A DNA stretch of 64,000 bases from Verrucomicrobiaceae bacterium (GCA_027486655.1 JAIXOR010000016.1:124001-188000), one strand, 5' to 3'. Numbered from the stretch's first letter, positions 28,408 through 39,053 are shown. The notes: generated by a model not told the origin, from the sequence alone. Numbers and translations: made by a program.

Positions 28408-31365
28408 ATGAACAAATCCCTCATTCTCGCGCTTTGCGCATCCCTGCCGCTGGGAGCCAGCCCCCTCGAAGAAGATTTCAAGAACCCGCCTGTCACGACC
28501 CGGCCTTATGTCTGGTGGCACTGGATGGGCTCGAACTTTTCAAAAGAGGGCATCACCAAGGACCTCGAGGCCATGAAAGCCTCGGGTCTCGGCGGAGCGA
28601 CGATTTTCAATATCACGTCCGCCGTGCAGGAGAGCCACGCGCCGACCGTGAACAATCCATGGCCCGATCAAACCTACCGCAGCCCGAAATACTGGGAGGC
28701 CATGCGGCATGCCGCCGAAGAGGCGGAACGCCTTGGCCTGGAAATCGGCCTGCACAACACCGTCGGTTATTCGACGACCGGCGGCCCATGGATCAGCGAG
28801 GAGCGCGGGATGCAGCGCCTTGTCTGGAGCGAAACCCCCGTCACCGGTGGCTCGGCGACTGATGTGGTTCTGCCCGCCCCGAAGTTCGAAGCGGTCAGAA
28901 GCTGGGGCAGCAGCGGCTTGAAGGTCTCCTTCTACCGTGATGTCGCTGTGCTCGCCGTACCGGCGGCCACGGACAAGCCTGCCGCCACCAAAGACGTGCT
29001 TGATCTCACCGGCAAGCTTTCGCCCGATGGCAAATTGCGCTGGGATGCTCCGCCCGGCCAGTGGGTGGTTTATCGCTTCGGCCATGCCGCCAAGGGGACG
29101 CCGCCGCATCCCGTGCCGGATGAATTGCTCGGGAAAACCCTAGAGGCGGACAAGATGAGCCTGGAGCAAACCCGCTACCACTGGGAGCAGGTCATCGGGC
29201 AGCTCAAGCAACATCTTGGCAAGCATCTCGGCAAAAGCTTCCGTCATTTTCTCATCGACAGCTATGAGGCCGGTGGCCAGACATGGACTCCGCGATTCCG
29301 CGAGGAGTTCCAGAAGCGCAAAGGCTATGACCCCCTGCCCTGGCTTGTCACGCTCGGCCCGCCGATCACCGGTGATGACAAAAAGCCACGCGCCAGGGTT
29401 CTGGATACTGAAAGCGATACCGCCCGTTTCGAGTGGGATTACCGCGATGTAACCAATGCGCTTTTCAACGAGTATGGCTGGGAACCCGCCGCCGAAATGA
29501 TCCGTGCCACCGGCTCGACAGTCCAGTTCGAACCCTATGGCGGACCGGTCGATACCGTGTTCGGTTCCGCTCTCGCCGATCTCCCCATGGGTGAATTCTG
29601 GACCGGCGGCGACGGCCGCATCAACGGCACCATTGTCGCCGCCGGGCGCGCTGCCGGACGCCATGTGATCGCCGCGGAGGCATTCACCGGTCGGCCCGAG
29701 GTCAGCAAATGGACCGAAACCCCGGCGCAACTGAAACGCTCCGCCGACGGCGCGTTTGCCTCCGGCGTCAACCGCATGGTCCTGCACCACTGGGTGCACC
29801 AGCCATTCGACGACCGATATCAACCCGGCATGGGTATGGGATGGTGGGGCACGCATTTCAGCCGCCACCAGACCTGGGCCGAATCTGGAAAGGAGTTCTA
29901 CCGTTATCTCGGTCGTGTCCAGGCCATTTTGCAACGCGGGGAAACTCCCGTGCACCATGTGAGCGTCGGCTCCGAAGGCGGCGGCGATTTGATTCCTCCT
30001 TCGGTGTTTCTTGCCAGACTCAAGGTCGAGGACGGCAAAATTGTCCTGCCTTCCGGACGCCGCTACATATTCATTAATGTCCCCCACAAAGGCGCGCTGC
30101 TGCCGGAGATGGCACGCGAGATCAAACGCCTGCTGGCTGCCGGAGCCACGGTCGTCTCGCCGCGTCCGACGCATTCCCCGAGCCTCGCCAATTTCCCCGC
30201 CGCGGATACCGAGGTGAAAGCGCTCGCCACAGAACTTTGGGGCGATGCCAAGGAGCCCGTGCGCAAACTCGGCAAAGGCACGCTCCATGCCCGCGGCGAT
30301 GTCAATGCGGCCCTTTCCGCTCTGAAGCTCACGCCGTTTTTCGCCATCTCCGGAGCCAATGCCGGACAGATCCCTGTGCGCCATCGCCGCGATGGTGACA
30401 CCGATTTGTTTTTCGTCGCCAACATGGACAAAGCCCCGCGATCCTTCGTGCTGTCAACCCTGGTCTCCGACCGGCAGCCGGAACTTTGGGACGCCGAAAC
30501 CGGAACCATCATGGACGCCCCGCTCTGGCGCGCCGCCGGCGATCGCACCGAGGTCAATCTTTCCCTTGGAACTCATAAATCCGTGTTCGTGGTCTTTCGC
30601 CGTCCGGTTGCCGCGAAGTTCGATCCGATGGTCGCTATCGAGGCGCCGGAGGGAGCGATGATCACCGCTGATGCGCAAGGAAAATCGGTCGTGCGCGCCG
30701 CCAGCGCTCTCGCTGGCACCGCCCGTTTCACTTCCGGTGCCACGTGTGCCTTTGACCTCACGCCCGCCGCGCCCATCACGCTCGACAAGCCATGGGATGT
30801 CACCCTCGCGCCAAAACTGGGCAAGGAGTCAAAACTCCACATGCCAGCGCTGGTTTCGCTTTCGACTTTGCCCGATCCCGCCGCGAAGTATTTTTCCGGC
30901 ACCGCCACCTACCGTTGCGACATCGATGTCCCGGTGGACTTGCTCGGCAGCGGACGCCGCCTCCAGCTCGATCTCGGCACGGTGCGGGATCTCGTCCGGG
31001 TCACCATCAATGGCCGCGATCTCGGGGTCTGGTGGCATGGTCCATTCACCCGGGATGTCACCGACGCGCTCAAACCCGGCAAAAACACGCTTGAACTCGC
31101 AGTCACCAACACCTGGCACAATCGCCTCGTCGGGGACGAAAACGAACCGGTCGATTTCCAGTTCGGCACGGATCGCGGACCCAAAATGGGCCGCGCGATG
31201 AAAGGCTATCCGGATTGGTTTCTCAAGAATCAGCCGCGCCCGTCGTCCGGCCGCGTCGGTTTTGTCATCTGGTATTACCACCGCGCCGACACCCCGCTGA
31301 TCCCGTCCGGCCTGCTTGGTCCGGTCCGCCTCGTCCCGCTCGCTGAATCGATCCTTAAACCATGA
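28408..31365 (+). CDS. secreted GH106-like alpha-L-rhamnosidase
   Basis: 985 aa. A short signal peptide is followed at once by PYVWWHWMGSNFSKEGITKD and LEAMKASGLGGATIFN, the opening signature of the GH106 / rhamnosidase-like family. The middle holds the large barrel (HFLIDSYEAGGQTW, FEPYGGPVDTVFG). The C-terminal 200 residues include a galactose-binding-like beta-sandwich (VTINGRDLGVWWHGPF). GH106 enzymes invert and release alpha-L-rhamnose, often from rhamnogalacturonan-type chains. An 88-bp gap with no evident structure precedes it; its stop overlaps the GH78 start (ATGA at 31362), so the two rhamnosidase-type genes are coupled. Confidence 0.82.
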   Translation: MNKSLILALCASLPLGASPLEEDFKNPPVTTRPYVWWHWMGSNFSKEGITKDLEAMKASGLGGATIFNITSAVQESHAPTVNNPWPDQTYRSPKYWEAMRHAAEEAERLGLEIGLHNTVGYSTTGGPWISEERGMQRLVWSETPVTGGSATDVVLPAPKFEAVRSWGSSGLKVSFYRDVAVLAVPAATDKPAATKDVLDLTGKLSPDGKLRWDAPPGQWVVYRFGHAAKGTPPHPVPDELLGKTLEADKMSLEQTRYHWEQVIGQLKQHLGKHLGKSFRHFLIDSYEAGGQTWTPRFREEFQKRKGYDPLPWLVTLGPPITGDDKKPRARVLDTESDTARFEWDYRDVTNALFNEYGWEPAAEMIRATGSTVQFEPYGGPVDTVFGSALADLPMGEFWTGGDGRINGTIVAAGRAAGRHVIAAEAFTGRPEVSKWTETPAQLKRSADGAFASGVNRMVLHHWVHQPFDDRYQPGMGMGWWGTHFSRHQTWAESGKEFYRYLGRVQAILQRGETPVHHVSVGSEGGGDLIPPSVFLARLKVEDGKIVLPSGRRYIFINVPHKGALLPEMAREIKRLLAAGATVVSPRPTHSPSLANFPAADTEVKALATELWGDAKEPVRKLGKGTLHARGDVNAALSALKLTPFFAISGANAGQIPVRHRRDGDTDLFFVANMDKAPRSFVLSTLVSDRQPELWDAETGTIMDAPLWRAAGDRTEVNLSLGTHKSVFVVFRRPVAAKFDPMVAIEAPEGAMITADAQGKSVVRAASALAGTARFTSGATCAFDLTPAAPITLDKPWDVTLAPKLGKESKLHMPALVSLSTLPDPAAKYFSGTATYRCDIDVPVDLLGSGRRLQLDLGTVRDLVRVTINGRDLGVWWHGPFTRDVTDALKPGKNTLELAVTNTWHNRLVGDENEPVDFQFGTDRGPKMGRAMKGYPDWFLKNQPRPSSGRVGFVIWYYHRADTPLIPSGLLGPVRLVPLAESILKP

Positions 31366-33782
31366 ACCGCATCTCCGGCTTTCTCTGCATTTTTTGCGCC
31401 GTTGCCATGAACTCCCGGGCCGGGGAGGCGGACCCGCGCGGGCCGATCGAATATCCCGGAATGAAGGTGGTGGCGGATAAAACCGGCGTTCATGCCCCGG
31501 GCTACCCATTCATGAACAACACGAGGAAACCGGATCCATGGCAGGCGGAATGGATTCGGATGCGCGACGGAACAAAATCCACCACGGCGATGTTCCGCAA
31601 GGAAATCACGCTCGACGCGGTGCCAGCCCGGGTGTCGGCGTGGATGACCGCGGACTCGATCTACCGGCTTTACATCAATGGCCGCCTCGTTTCCCGCGGA
31701 CCGGTGGACATCGGCTACGAATACACCGTCGCCGCGGAGAAAAGGGACATCAACGAGGTGTCAACGAAACGCTGGTTCTACGATTACCGGGATTTGACAC
31801 CGTATTTCACCAAAGGCCGCAATGTCATCACGGCGGAGGTATTCGGAAAGTGGCGCGGCGATCCGTCGCGGGTCTTTGCCCGCTGGCACGACGCCATCTC
31901 GCGGGGCAACCCCGGATTTCTTTTCGAAGCCCGGATCACCACGGCTGACCGCAAGGAGAGCACCGTGAAATCCGACGCAAGCTGGAAAGCCGCACCGGCA
32001 GACCAGTATCCTGATTCCACGACCTACGACATCACCAAAGAACCCAGAGGCTGGCGCTTGGCGGGCTTCGACGACTCGGCCTGGCCGGCTGCCGTTGAAA
32101 TCGCGAACATCTGGGAGCCCATGATTCCGAGCGAAATGCCCCCGCTCATGGAGGCCAGCTATCCGGTCCTGCGCGTCAATGGATTGTCCGCCAACCGCAT
32201 CGTCACTTCGGACTCACGCTTCACCGTGTTTTTCGACCGGGTGTTGAGTGCCTATCCGCGCTTGAAGGTGAAAGGTGGAAAGGGCGCGCGCATGGAAATC
32301 CGTGCTCACGGCGCGCTGCTGGTCACGTTGGCCGGCGGCGAACAATTCATCGAATTTCCCTTCATGGCAGAGGTGGCTCCTTCCTACACCGTTACCCTGA
32401 AAAATGTTACGGAGCCGTTGGAAATCCTCGATGCCGGGGCGACCTTCACCTCTCAGCCAGTGGAATACAGAGGCGCGTTTTCATGCAGCGATCCAAAGCT
32501 GAACGAACTCTGGGATGTCTCACGCTGGACCGTGCAAATCTGCCTCCAGACCCATCATCTCGATTCCCCGAACCACCAGGAGCCGCTCGCTTGCCACGGC
32601 GATTACATGATCGAAGCTATGGTGTCCCATCACGCGTTCGCCCAACCATGGCTCGCGCGGCAGGACCTGCGGAAATCGGCCTGGATTTACAGGAATATCA
32701 ACTACAGGAATTTCCACACGAGTTACTCGCTGGCCTGGCTCCGGATGCTGATGGATTATTATGATTTCACCGGTGACATGGCATTGGTGGAGGAACTGGC
32801 CCCCTACGTCCATGAATTGCTCGACACCTATACCTCGTGGCGCGGCAAAAACGGCCTCATCTCGGAAGCGCCCAACTACATGTTCATGGATTGGGTCAAG
32901 ATCAACGGCATCGAGTGCCATCATCCGCCGGCCGTCATCGGTCAGGGATATCTCACGGCTTTCTACTACCACGGGATGGAATTGGCTTCCCGCGTCGCCA
33001 CACTGACCCGTGACAAGGCCCGCGTGGAAAAATACGCGCGGCTCCGGCGGGAAGTCGCCAACGCTTTCAAGCGCGAGTTGTGGAATGCGGAAAAAGGCCT
33101 CTACCGCGATGGCAAACCATTCCAGACGACGGTCAAGCCGCACCTATGGCTCCCGGCCGACACGGGCATCGAAACGTTCAGTCCGCACGTGAACTTGCTG
33201 GCCGTGCTCTTCAATCTCGCCCCCAAGGAGCGCCATGCCCCCATCGTCGAAAAAGTGCTCGCGGAGAAGCCGCTTAACACCCAGCCGTGGTTCATGCACT
33301 GGGTTTTCCAATCGATCGATCACGCCGGGTTGTTTGATCAATACGGCACCGCGCAGATGCGCCGCTGGAAGGTGCTCCGGGACACCCGCTCGTTTCTGGA
33401 AACATGGACCAAGGGCGACAAAAGCCACGGCTGGTGCTCGACGCCACTGGTGCAAATGTCCTCGCGCATTCTCGGCGTGAGTCCGGCGTCTCCCGGCTTC
33501 AGGACCATCACGATCCGCCCACAACTCTGCGACCTAACATGGGCCAAGGGAATCGTGCCAACACCGCATGGCGACGTGGCGGTGGACTGGAAACTCGATG
33601 GCAACAAACTGAGTCTGGATGTCACGGTGCCCGCCGGCTCGGAGGCGGAAATCATCCTTCCCACCAACCGCTTCGCTCAGCCGCGCGTGACGCTCAATGG
33701 TTCACCATCCGCTGCCAAGGTGCGTGTCAAAGAAGGCCGCAGCCAGCTTGAGCTAACTGGAATTTTCATACCGAAATCGTAA
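31362..33782 (+). CDS. secreted GH78 alpha-L-rhamnosidase
   Basis: 806 aa. Signal peptide, an N-terminal beta-sandwich (WQAEWIRMRDG ... YINGRLVSRGPVDIGYEYT), further beta domains, then the (alpha/alpha)6 GH78 catalytic domain from about residue 375 and a C-terminal beta-sandwich (ILGVSPASPGFRTITIRPQ). The catalytic-domain entry reads LDSPNHQEPLACHGDYMIEA rather than the common CPQRDERLGWTGD, so this is a variant subfamily. Inverting release of alpha-L-rhamnose is expected, though some relatives act on other 6-deoxyhexoses. Confidence 0.88.
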   Translation: MNRISGFLCIFCAVAMNSRAGEADPRGPIEYPGMKVVADKTGVHAPGYPFMNNTRKPDPWQAEWIRMRDGTKSTTAMFRKEITLDAVPARVSAWMTADSIYRLYINGRLVSRGPVDIGYEYTVAAEKRDINEVSTKRWFYDYRDLTPYFTKGRNVITAEVFGKWRGDPSRVFARWHDAISRGNPGFLFEARITTADRKESTVKSDASWKAAPADQYPDSTTYDITKEPRGWRLAGFDDSAWPAAVEIANIWEPMIPSEMPPLMEASYPVLRVNGLSANRIVTSDSRFTVFFDRVLSAYPRLKVKGGKGARMEIRAHGALLVTLAGGEQFIEFPFMAEVAPSYTVTLKNVTEPLEILDAGATFTSQPVEYRGAFSCSDPKLNELWDVSRWTVQICLQTHHLDSPNHQEPLACHGDYMIEAMVSHHAFAQPWLARQDLRKSAWIYRNINYRNFHTSYSLAWLRMLMDYYDFTGDMALVEELAPYVHELLDTYTSWRGKNGLISEAPNYMFMDWVKINGIECHHPPAVIGQGYLTAFYYHGMELASRVATLTRDKARVEKYARLRREVANAFKRELWNAEKGLYRDGKPFQTTVKPHLWLPADTGIETFSPHVNLLAVLFNLAPKERHAPIVEKVLAEKPLNTQPWFMHWVFQSIDHAGLFDQYGTAQMRRWKVLRDTRSFLETWTKGDKSHGWCSTPLVQMSSRILGVSPASPGFRTITIRPQLCDLTWAKGIVPTPHGDVAVDWKLDGNKLSLDVTVPAGSEAEIILPTNRFAQPRVTLNGSPSAAKVRVKEGRSQLELTGIFIPKS

Positions 33783-33860
33783 AACTCGCCAACCCTGCCT
33801 TCCGGTCGATGAGGATAAAGAAACCCTCCTGATAAAACTGAACCCTCACCCGTCCTCACC

Positions 33861-35294
33861 ATGAAAACGAAACACATCCTCACAGTCGCCTCTTTCTCGC
33901 TCTTGTTAGCCGTCCAGCCCCTGTGCGCCGATGACGCCGCCTCCGGCCAGGCCGCCGCTCTCGGCCAGGCCAAACAGGTCTCCGCCTCGCCCAACACCCA
34001 CCCCGAGGCCCAATGGTTCCCGGACGCGGGCCTCGGTCTCTTCATCCACTGGGGTGTAGTCTCCTCCCGAGCCTCAGGCGATCTTTCCTGGTCCATGCTG
34101 GCCAACAAGCCATGGCGCGACCAGACCATCACGCCGAACGCCTACTACGCCACCATCCGCGACTGGAAACCGGACCGTGTGGACTATGACGCCATGCTCG
34201 CCGCGGCCAAGGCGGCCGGTTTCGGCTATGCGGTCATGGTCACCAAGCACCATGACGGCTTCACCCTCTGGCCCTCCGAAGCCGGCGACCTCGGCACGAA
34301 GTCCAGTTTCGACGGACGCGACTTTGTCCGCGAGTTCACCGACGCCTGTCGCAAGCACAACCTCAAGGTCGGCCTCTACTACTCGCCGCCCGACTGGTGG
34401 TTCGACCGCGCGTATAAGAATTTCAACTACCGGGGAAATCCCGCCCTCGGCATGGACCACGAGCCGGTTACGCTCCCACCCAGGCCCGCCGATCACAACG
34501 CGAAACGCGCCGCCCTCGTCCGCACCCAAGTCACCGAGCTCCTGACCCGCTACGGCAAGATCGATCTCATCTGGTTCGATGGGGGCGGCGGCGAGATCCC
34601 CAACGATGAGGTCCGCCGACTGCAACCCGGCATCGTGATCAATAAACGCAATGGCGGCAAAGGCGACTACGGCGACTCCGAGGTCACACTGCCCGCGAAG
34701 CGCTTCAACGGCTGGTTCGAAACCTGCGCCACCTGTTGGCCGTCCCGCAAATGGGCCTACACCCAAGAGTATGGTTTCGACACCGCGCAGTTCGCCCTGA
34801 CCAAGCTCGTCCTTCTCCGCGCCTGGGGCGGCAACCTCCTCGCCAACCTTGGCCCCAAGGGCGACGGCACCGTCCCTCCCCAAGCCCTCGAATGCTGGTC
34901 CGACATGGAGAAATGGATGAAGCACAGCCGCGAATCCGTCATCGACACCCGCGGCGGCTCCTGGCCCGAGCAGGTCAACGTACCAGTGACCACCCGCCCA
35001 GGCGCGGCCTACCTGCACTTCCTCCCCGCTCTGCCCGATCGCTACCCCGGCACCCCGGCGGACGAGAAAAAATTCGCTCTCACCCGACAGATCATGCCGG
35101 CCTTGCCCAAGCCCGTTTCCGACGCCGTCTGGAAAAACGCCCCGCGTCCGCAGCGTGTCATCCTTCTCCGCACCGGCCAGGAGCTTCCATTTCGCTATGA
35201 GGACTCCACGCTCACCGTCCCGCTTCCCCCGGATCTCCGCGACATAGGCACCGTTAACGTCGTCAAGGTCGAGTTAGCCGCCTCCACCCACTGA
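33861..35294 (+). CDS. secreted GH29 alpha-L-fucosidase (5 of 5, divergent)
   Basis: 477 aa. A signal peptide (ILTVASFSLLLAVQPLCA) precedes an Ala-rich linker. The barrel shows DAGLGLFIHWGVVSS, TKHHDGFTLW, LYYSPPDWWFD, nucleophile Asp240 in LIWFDGGGGE and LLANLGPKGDG. It differs from the other four in having GLGLF for RFGMF and a Cys-containing ETCATCWPS segment, so it may have a distinct linkage preference. It starts 78 bp after the GH78 gene and ends 14 bp before the next gene. Confidence 0.9.
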   Translation: MKTKHILTVASFSLLLAVQPLCADDAASGQAAALGQAKQVSASPNTHPEAQWFPDAGLGLFIHWGVVSSRASGDLSWSMLANKPWRDQTITPNAYYATIRDWKPDRVDYDAMLAAAKAAGFGYAVMVTKHHDGFTLWPSEAGDLGTKSSFDGRDFVREFTDACRKHNLKVGLYYSPPDWWFDRAYKNFNYRGNPALGMDHEPVTLPPRPADHNAKRAALVRTQVTELLTRYGKIDLIWFDGGGGEIPNDEVRRLQPGIVINKRNGGKGDYGDSEVTLPAKRFNGWFETCATCWPSRKWAYTQEYGFDTAQFALTKLVLLRAWGGNLLANLGPKGDGTVPPQALECWSDMEKWMKHSRESVIDTRGGSWPEQVNVPVTTRPGAAYLHFLPALPDRYPGTPADEKKFALTRQIMPALPKPVSDAVWKNAPRPQRVILLRTGQELPFRYEDSTLTVPLPPDLRDIGTVNVVKVELAASTH

Positions 35295-35308
35295 ACCTCT
35301 CTTTCACC

Positions 35309-36409
35309 ATGTCACCCCGTCACATCGCACTCCTGCTCCTTCCGCTCGGCCTCGCGTCATCCTCGGTCTTGTCCGCCGCCAGCCCGCTGCCCTCCGCCCC
35401 GGACTGGAAACTGGCACAGTCCCAGGCTGCCGACTCCGACATCGCCGGGTGGTGGCAGGTTCAAACCTCCGTTGTTCGCGAGGACGGATGGTCGCTTTGG
35501 TGCGCCTCGCCCGTCATTGATGAAGAGGGCCGCGTGAACCTGCTGGTCTCTCGCTGGCCCTCCGGCGGAGATTGGGAGGAGGGCTGGCGCCGCCACTCGG
35601 AGATCGCCCTTTACCGCGCCGAGACCCGCGCGCTCGAAGGGCCTTTTCGCTATGTCAAAACCGTGCTCAAGGGTGACGGCGAGGGCTGGGACGCCGCCGG
35701 AATGCATAATTCCTGCATCCGCAAGGTGGACGGTCGTTACGTCCTCCTCCACATCGCCAACGACTGGAAAGGCGGCCTCAAGGGCCACGGCCCCAACCAG
35801 CGCATCGGCATGCGCATCGCCGACTCCCTCGAAGGTCCCTGGCGCAAGGCCGGCAAGGATGGCCTCATTCTTGAACCCGATGCATGGTGCGCTGGTTCCG
35901 CCTGCGGGGTCAACAACCCCGCCTATGTGCGCGCGCCCGATGGCCGGCACTTGATCTACTTCAAAGCCTTCCCCGGCCCTCGCCGCCAGGGCATCAGCAT
36001 GGGCGTGGCGGTCGCCGACAACCTGGAAGGTCCATACCGCATACACCCGACCCCCATCACCGCCAATGATCGTCACATCGAGGACGGCACCGCCTTCATT
36101 TGGGGCGACAAGATTTGCCTCATCACCACCGACAATCAGGGCATGATCGAGGCCGGCGGCGGCCTGCTGTGGATCTCCGACGATGGCATCCGTTTCCGCC
36201 CCAAGCCCCTTCACGCTTTCCACCCGCTCCGGCTCTACCTGCCTAACGGCGTGCCACCCGGGGCCAAAAAAATCTACGGCAACGAGACCAAGTTCGAACG
36301 ACCCCAGATGCTCACCTTCGACAACCGTCCCGTGGCTCTCTACCTCCCATCCGGCACCTCGCTCGACGGCGACAACGGAACCGAGGTCCACCTCCTCCGG
36401 CTCAAATAA
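35309..36409 (+). CDS. secreted GH43/117-like five-bladed propeller glycosidase
   Basis: 366 aa. Signal peptide, then repeating propeller blades: MHNSCIRKVDGRYVLLHIA, GVNNPAYVRAPDGRHLIYFKA, RHIEDGTAFIWGDKICLIT and FERPQMLTFDNRPVALYLP. The pattern of a polar residue followed by a beta-strand and a genomic 'DG.y.L' turn suits GH43 and GH117 hydrolases. Specific activity cannot be read from sequence. It is the only intact propeller of this type in the locus, because the relative at 5211 is broken. Confidence 0.7.
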   Translation: MSPRHIALLLLPLGLASSSVLSAASPLPSAPDWKLAQSQAADSDIAGWWQVQTSVVREDGWSLWCASPVIDEEGRVNLLVSRWPSGGDWEEGWRRHSEIALYRAETRALEGPFRYVKTVLKGDGEGWDAAGMHNSCIRKVDGRYVLLHIANDWKGGLKGHGPNQRIGMRIADSLEGPWRKAGKDGLILEPDAWCAGSACGVNNPAYVRAPDGRHLIYFKAFPGPRRQGISMGVAVADNLEGPYRIHPTPITANDRHIEDGTAFIWGDKICLITTDNQGMIEAGGGLLWISDDGIRFRPKPLHAFHPLRLYLPNGVPPGAKKIYGNETKFERPQMLTFDNRPVALYLPSGTSLDGDNGTEVHLLRLK

Positions 36410-36496
36410 TCTCCCTCTTCACCGTCGTCGCCCCTGCCCGCTAAACCTTTACCTGCCATGCTGATTCCCCGCCGCTTCTCCATTAACCAAGTTCCC

Positions 36497-38734
36497 ATGA
36501 AATCCCTTCGCAGCCTGTTGATTTTCCTTGTTCCTCTTTGTATGAGCGCGGTGGGTGCCGCGCCTGACCCAGGCTCTGTCCTGTGGTATCGCGCCCCGGC
36601 CGGGCCATGGCTGGAGGCCCTGCCGGTCGGCAACGGGCGCATGGGAGCCATGGTCTTTGGCGGACTGGCCCGCGATCGGATCCAATTCAACGAGCAGACC
36701 CTGGTGCCCGGCAACAGCCAGACCAAGGGCGTTCAGCACTACCAACCGTTCGGCGACATTTCCATCGAGTTTCCCGGCGCGCCCGCCAACACGCCCGCCG
36801 ACTACCGGCGTTTGCTGGATCTCGATTCCGCCGCCGTCCGTGTGAGCTATTCCATCGATGGAGTGACCTTTGGGCGCGAGGTGATCGCCAGCCATCCGGA
36901 CAATCTGATTGCCGTGCGCCTGACCGCCAGCCGTCCGGGCCGTGTGGCATTCACGGCAAAGCTCTCCGATTTCCGCAAACAACCGATCACCCTGAACGGT
37001 GACACGCTTGGCTTCGAGGGCAAACTTTCCAACGGCCTCGCCTACGCCGCCGCGCTGCGTGTGGTCGTTGAAAATGGCTCGGTGCAAGCATCGGGCGACG
37101 GCATCAACGTCACCGGCGCGGATGCGGCGACCCTCTATCTAGCCGCCGCCACCGACTTCGCCCCCGTGCCCGCGAAAAATTTCCGCAGCGGTGTGGCACC
37201 GGCGCCCGTGGTGGCCGCGCGTGTGGCCAAAGCTCCGGCATTTGCCGATTTCCGTGCCGCCCAGCTCGCGGATTATCAGGAACTCTACCGCCGGGTCAGC
37301 CTGGACCTCGGGACCTCGAACGTTTCGGCCTTGCCCACCAACGAGCGTCTTGCCGCCCACAAGTCCGGAAAACCCGATCCTGCGCTTGCCGCCCTGCTTT
37401 TCCAATACGGACGTTATCTCCTCATAGGCAGCTCCCGTCCCGGTGGCCAGCCGCCCAATCTCCAAGGGCTCTGGAACGACTCGGCCAAGCCCGCGTGGTT
37501 TTCTGCCTACACCACGAACATCAATCTCGAGATGAACTACTGGCCGGCCGAGGTCACCGCGCTTTCCGAGTGCCATCAGCCACTCTTCGACTGGATCGAT
37601 GTTCTCGCCGAGGTGCAAAAATCGACAACCGATCCGCGCCTGAAAGTGCCCGTCGGCTGGGTGGCCTACAGCACCAACAACCAATACGGTGGCAACACCG
37701 GTTGGGCGATCCACCTGCCGGGCAGTGCCTGGCTGGTGCGCCATTTCTGGGAACACTATGCCTTTACCGGCGACCGCGCTTTCCTCGAAAAGCGTGCCTT
37801 CCCGCATCTGCGCGATCTATCCGAAATGTGGATGGGCCGTCTCGTGCCCGGCCCTGATGGCAAACTCATCACGCCCGACGGATGGTCGCCGGAACATGGA
37901 CCGGTGAAAAATCCCGATGGACGCATCGTTCTCCAGGAGGGCAACCGCACACCGCAGCCCGGGGCATCCTACGATCAGCAAATCGTCCACGATCTCTTCA
38001 CCAACACGCTCGCGGCCGCCGACGCGCTCAATGCCGACCCCACCTTCCGCAAGCGCGTCGCCGACACCCGCCAGGCTCTCCTCGGCCCGCGCATCGGCCG
38101 CTGGGGACAAATCATGGAATGGATGGATGATGTCGATGATCCGAAAAACCAGCACCGCCATGTTTCCCATCTCTTCGCGCTTTTTCCAGGCCGCCAAATC
38201 AGCATCGGCAGCACTCCCGAACTCGCCGCCGCCGCCAAGGTCAGTCTTCTGGCCCGTGGCAATGGCGGGGTGGGCTGGAGCCGCGCGTGGAAAATCAGTT
38301 TCTGGTCCAGACTGCACGACGGCGAGCAAGCCGAGCGCGTGCTCCGCGGGTTGCTTTCGCCCGTGCCTGCCACGGGACCGGGTTCCGGCGGTTCCTATCC
38401 GAATCTCTTCGGAGCTTGTCCGCCGTTCCAGATCGACTCGAATTTCGGCGCGACAGCGGGCATTGCCGAGATGTTGCTTCAAAGTCATGATGTCACTTCC
38501 GATGGCGCGACCGTCATTGATCTTCTGCCCACGTTGCCGAAAGCCTGGCCGGACGGATCGGTGAAAGGATTGCGTGCCCGTGGTGGCTTCACCATCGATA
38601 TCGAATGGAAAAACGGCAAACTCACCCAAGCGACGATCCTTTCGAAAGCCGGTAATCCGGTCCGCCTCCGCCACAGCGCGGTGACGCGGTCTGCCAACAT
38701 TCCGGCCGGTGGAATCTACCAATTTACCCCTTAA
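36497..38734 (+). CDS. secreted GH95 alpha-L-fucosidase/galactosidase
   Basis: 745 aa from ATG 36497 ([21 protein letters not shown] signal); the upstream in-frame ATG 36458 would put 13 polar residues before it. The N-terminal beta-sandwich begins [28 protein letters not shown], typical of GH95. The toroid carries the activating Asn pair N341 and N343 in [12 protein letters not shown] and the acid Asp647 in [13 protein letters not shown]. Some members cleave 1,2-alpha-L-fucosides and others L-galactosides. It is the last gene of the long run of packed + strand genes. Confidence 0.93.
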   Translation: MKSLRSLLIFLVPLCMSAVGAAPDPGSVLWYRAPAGPWLEALPVGNGRMGAMVFGGLARDRIQFNEQTLVPGNSQTKGVQHYQPFGDISIEFPGAPANTPADYRRLLDLDSAAVRVSYSIDGVTFGREVIASHPDNLIAVRLTASRPGRVAFTAKLSDFRKQPITLNGDTLGFEGKLSNGLAYAAALRVVVENGSVQASGDGINVTGADAATLYLAAATDFAPVPAKNFRSGVAPAPVVAARVAKAPAFADFRAAQLADYQELYRRVSLDLGTSNVSALPTNERLAAHKSGKPDPALAALLFQYGRYLLIGSSRPGGQPPNLQGLWNDSAKPAWFSAYTTNINLEMNYWPAEVTALSECHQPLFDWIDVLAEVQKSTTDPRLKVPVGWVAYSTNNQYGGNTGWAIHLPGSAWLVRHFWEHYAFTGDRAFLEKRAFPHLRDLSEMWMGRLVPGPDGKLITPDGWSPEHGPVKNPDGRIVLQEGNRTPQPGASYDQQIVHDLFTNTLAAADALNADPTFRKRVADTRQALLGPRIGRWGQIMEWMDDVDDPKNQHRHVSHLFALFPGRQISIGSTPELAAAAKVSLLARGNGGVGWSRAWKISFWSRLHDGEQAERVLRGLLSPVPATGPGSGGSYPNLFGACPPFQIDSNFGATAGIAEMLLQSHDVTSDGATVIDLLPTLPKAWPDGSVKGLRARGGFTIDIEWKNGKLTQATILSKAGNPVRLRHSAVTRSANIPAGGIYQFTP

Positions 38735-38822
38735 TCCCATTCTCATCTCCATGTTTGCCTGCGGTCTTCCGTTTGTATGTCGACGGCTCACCTTGTCACT
38801 TCTGCCCATCTCGATTCACCGA

Positions 38823-38956
38823 ATGGCCAACAGCCAGACTGCAACCCATGCCCCCCCCGGCAAGACCATCGTCGATGCCATGCGCAGCCACGGTGCACCC
38901 ATAAGGTCTCCATTCCCACCGTAGCGAAACACCTGAAGGATATGGTGGGGAAGTAA
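38823..38956 (+). pseudogene. possible small DNA-binding-like gene remnant with a frameshift
   Basis: From ATG 38823 the frame encodes GKTIVDAMRSHG and then stops at a TAG. Shifting by one base near 38895-38903 continues as THKVSIPTVAKHLKDMVGK to a TAA at 38956, which looks like a helix-turn-helix end. The joined product would be about 43 residues. It may be a decayed regulator or recombination-gene end, or chance. The 376-bp gap 38735-39110 otherwise holds only the operator-like element and a short hairpin. Confidence 0.25.
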
Positions 38957-38981
38957 GGAGCTTCGCCCCCCGGCTTTAGTG

Positions 38982-39037
38982 TATGGCCAATTTATGACCA
39001 ATCGTGACCATAGCGGAAGGCAGGGATTTTGATCTAG
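38982..39037 (+). promoter_or_regulatory. operator/promoter-like element, copy 2
   Basis: TGGCCAATTTA, TGACCAATCG and TGACCATAGC repeat with 11- and 10-bp spacing and are followed by GGGATTTTGATCTAG. It matches the element at 6425-6479 in unit order, spacing and the downstream box. It ends 73 bp before the PEP-CTERM start at 39111. The shared signal implies co-regulation of this gene with the long hydrolase operon. Confidence 0.6.
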
Positions 39038-39053
39038 CTTGTTGGTCTCCTCC

